From positions 1 through 9,630 of the forward strand of contig DATNIC010000026.1 in NCBI GenBank assembly GCA_035604635.1: a stretch of 9,630 nucleotides of DNA. The letters run 5' to 3'. The notes beneath the pieces were generated by a model. It worked only from the letters and a program-made list of their open reading frames with translations. It had not been told where the DNA came from and made no database searches. Shown here in pieces: positions 8,126-9,630 of this stretch (positions within the stretch are counted from its first letter, which is position 1; every line of letters begins with the position of its first letter). The position numbers and the translations under genes are program-made. This DNA is from DATNIC01 sp035604635 (GTDB lineage: Bacteria; Vulcanimicrobiota; Vulcanimicrobiia; Vulcanimicrobiales; Vulcanimicrobiaceae).

Positions 8126-9200
8126 CTTCTCGCTTCTGTCCTTCCAGCGCTTCCGGATGAGCGTCCCACCACGCTAACGAGATGATCGTGAACTTCACGC
8201 CGCGCCGCGTGTACTGCTTGATGAACTTGGCCGTCTTCGATCCCGGAAGAGAATCGAGATCCATCCGCATCGCGTCGTAAAACAATTTCTGCCCGGGCGG
8301 GCTCAACATATACAGAATGAACAGCGCGGCAGCGTTGGGGTGCACGGCGTTTTTCGGAATGGCGAAATAGTAGTACCGTATTTGCGCCGCGTCGCTTGGG
8401 ATCAGGTAGTTGACGGGGGCGCCCTTGTCGCGCAGCATCCGTGCGCCTTGACTGCTGCAATCCTCGACCAGCGCCGCGTACTCGCCGCTGACGATACGGT
8501 CGTCGTCACCGCAGCGGACGAGACCGGGCGCGTTGGCCGCGAACTTTTGGACGAAGTCGAGCGCTTTCTGCTGGCCCCAGAAATCGGTCGCTGAGAGGAC
8601 GTCGAAGCCCGAGGCATTCGGCGGAGTCGCAAGCTTGCCGCGATATTGCGGCGCGAGCATCCCTTGCAAGGTCGGCGGCGGGTGCGGCATCAAGGTCGTG
8701 TTGTAGACGACGACGGGGATCGACGTCCCGGCGCGAACGATGCGCCCCCCGACCTCGGAGATCTCCGGCGGCAGCTTGAGATCGGGGCGCAACGACGTCC
8801 ACGGAACCGCGTAGAACATGTCGTGCTTGAGCAACGGCGCAAGCGATTGGGCTGAAGAAAACAAGAGATCGCTCGACGCCCGCGCACCGGCGCTGAACTC
8901 GGTGAAGAGCTGATTCCCCTGCTGCGGCATCGACGGGCCGGCGGCGAACCGGTGCGTCAGGTGCAGGCCGTAGAACTTGTTGAACTGCTCCACGTGCGCT
9001 TTTGCGACGTCCGCATCGCCGAGGACGGACGCGCTCCAAGTGATATTTAAGCTACCCTCTCGAGCGGCGGCTGCAAGAATTTCATTGAAGTTGCGGCCGA
9101 GAGCCGGCTGAGATTGCGAGCGGGCCTGGATCGCCGGCCAGCAGGCCACGATGATTGCAAGCAATCCCGCAAGCACGGACTTGATGTACCTAGACTTCAC
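8100..9200 (-). CDS. ABC transporter extracellular solute-binding protein (Fe3+/small-acid type, family 1/6-like)
   Basis: This is the first gene of the minus-strand operon, 366 residues from a GTG at 9200. The start was chosen because it gives a clean signal peptide: KSRYIK, a hydrophobic core at about 9-22, and cleavage near QARS-QSQ (28/29). The frame stays open to an ATG at 9368, but the added 56 residues would bury the signal and run through lower-GC DNA. Family-typical features are ILAAAAREGSLNITWS (41-56), IPVVVYNTTL (161-170) and IPKNAVHPNAAALFILYMLS (281-300), as in FbpA/AfuA-like proteins. Where FbpA-type iron binders have a Tyr-Tyr pair after the ...SGE... strand, this protein reads SGEYAALVEDCSS (238-250), so iron binding is doubtful. 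Cys230 and Cys248 could form a disulfide. The permease and ATPase two genes downstream are the fitting transporter type. No Shine-Dalgarno is visible before the GTG. Confidence 0.85.
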   Translation of the reverse strand: MKSRYIKSVLAGLLAIIVACWPAIQARSQSQPALGRNFNEILAAAAREGSLNITWSASVLGDADVAKAHVEQFNKFYGLHLTHRFAAGPSMPQQGNQLFTEFSAGARASSDLLFSSAQSLAPLLKHDMFYAVPWTSLRPDLKLPPEISEVGGRIVRAGTSIPVVVYNTTLMPHPPPTLQGMLAPQYRGKLATPPNASGFDVLSATDFWGQQKALDFVQKFAANAPGLVRCGDDDRIVSGEYAALVEDCSSQGARMLRDKGAPVNYLIPSDAAQIRYYYFAIPKNAVHPNAAALFILYMLSPPGQKLFYDAMRMDLDSLPGSKTAKFIKQYTRRGVKFTIISLAWWDAHPEALEGQKREVEILSASR

Positions 9201-9293
9201 AGCGGGAGAGTTGCGCCCAAATGAGAACAAAGCCCTCGCGCACGGGTGAGGCGCACCGCTAGCAGCTTGATTCTGGAATGGAACAAGAGAACT
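9201..9293. promoter_or_regulatory. Divergent intergenic region, presumed operon promoter region
   Basis: About 93 bp separate the binding-protein start (minus strand) from the first ATG of the rightmost plus-strand frame. By position, the promoter of the five-gene operon should lie here or slightly to the right. I found no convincing -35/-10 pair on either strand. ATGAGAAC occurs at 9221-9228 and again at 9294-9301, and GAACAA at 9225-9230 and 9281-9286. These direct repeats could be operator half-sites but are short enough to be chance. If the plus-strand frame really starts at GTG 9246, the region shrinks to 45 bp. Confidence 0.35.
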
Positions 9294-9630
9294 ATGAGAA
9301 CCCTGCCCAAGACCTGGAACGTTCACCTTGTCGTAACTCAACTGAACGACATTGCTCCGATAAAACATTTGAGTGTATCAGCGAAGGGCGCGCACAAGAC
9401 GTTCGTCGAGCCCAAATTGAAGCTCACTGTTGTTAAGCAAAACGGACCCCATGTGCACTTTACGTATGAAAGTAAGAGGACGAAAGAAGCACTAGTCGGA
9501 GTTCTCTCGCCGGATGGCAAAGTTTTGCAAATTGTGGGTGAACACTTGGTGTGGACGCTTTACGGCAGTGGTAAGAAAATGTCCGGTCCCGGAAGCTATC
9601 ACAGGCACGACACCAAACATCACGGCGCGA
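9294..9630 (+). CDS. Unrecognised hypothetical protein, 3' end outside window
   Basis: The frame is open from 9225 to the window end, about 135 codons without a stop. The first ATG is at 9294, giving at least 112 residues beginning MRTLPKTWNVHLVVTQL. In-frame GTG 9246 and TTG 9267 are alternative starts. The predicted protein is basic, with alternating hydrophobic stretches suggestive of beta strands (LKLTVVK, ALVGVLS, KVLQIVG, LVWTLYG) and a His-rich visible end (SYHRHDTKHHG). There is no signal peptide or transmembrane helix and I recognise no family. A purine run AAGAGA ends 3 nt before the ATG, a weak ribosome site. Base composition is about 48% GC (9361-9600) against well over 60% elsewhere, so it may be recently acquired or simply a different gene class. 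A long stop-free run at this composition is unlikely by chance but not decisive; it could still be non-coding. Confidence 0.5.
   Translation, partial: MRTLPKTWNVHLVVTQLNDIAPIKHLSVSAKGAHKTFVEPKLKLTVVKQNGPHVHFTYESKRTKEALVGVLSPDGKVLQIVGEHLVWTLYGSGKKMSGPGSYHRHDTKHHGA

Noticed and set aside
9155..9168. Inverted repeat GATTGC-AA-GCAATC
   Set aside because: It lies in the signal-peptide coding region of the binding protein, with a 2-nt loop too tight for a hairpin, and nothing links it to regulation.
9201..9368. 56-residue N-terminal extension of the minus-strand binding protein from ATG 9368
   Set aside because: It would place about 60 residues before an otherwise normal signal peptide and overlap the divergent open frame; GTG 9200 gives a conventional exported protein.
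9278..9460. Overlapping plus-strand frame from ATG 9278 (about 50 codons)
   Set aside because: It ends in TAA quickly and its translation is Cys/Arg-rich without structure; the frame from 9294 is longer and more protein-like.
9338..9520. 60-codon minus-strand open frame at the right edge
   Set aside because: It lies antisense to a longer plus-strand frame, has no ribosome site that I can see, and its translation shows no protein-family character.

Overview
The window comes from a high-GC bacterium. A spot line around 6781-6840 counts 41 G/C in 60. Signal-peptide-bearing solute-binding proteins paired with ABC permeases suggest a Gram-negative-type cell, probably a versatile environmental heterotroph. 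The phylum cannot be read from the sequence; a proteobacterium or an uncultivated soil lineage such as Eremiobacterota would both fit, and this is only a guess.

Layout. (1) Positions 1-1570, plus strand: the 3' part of a UbiD-family (de)carboxylase, overlapped by 11 bp by an SsuA/NMT1-type periplasmic solute-binding protein. (2) Positions 1578-9200, minus strand: one compact five-gene operon. In transcription order it reads Fe3+/small-organic-acid-type solute-binding protein, HyuA-type hydantoinase/oxoprolinase subunit, HyuB-type subunit, a double-domain ABC permease, and an ABC ATPase with a TOBE tail. The junctions are a 26-bp overlap, a 4-bp ATGA overlap, a 4-bp gap and another 4-bp ATGA overlap, so a single mRNA with translational coupling is likely. 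The two operons converge with only 7 bp between stop codons. (3) Positions 9201-9630: a short divergent intergenic region, then a plus-strand open frame that runs off the right edge. It is not recognised, and its DNA is much less GC-rich (116 of 240 bases, 48%, over 9361-9600).

How the genes may work together. The minus-strand operon looks like an uptake-and-first-reaction module. The binding protein captures a small solute, the permease and ATPase import it, and the ATP-dependent HyuA/HyuB enzyme opens a cyclic amide or imide, or carboxylates a ketone-like substrate. The substrate cannot be read from sequence. The binding protein appears to lack the tyrosine pair used by FbpA to hold iron, which favours an organic ligand. 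The plus-strand pair repeats the theme: a binding protein next to a prFMN-dependent (de)carboxylase. No RNA genes, mobile elements, CRISPR arrays or convincing intrinsic terminators were seen.
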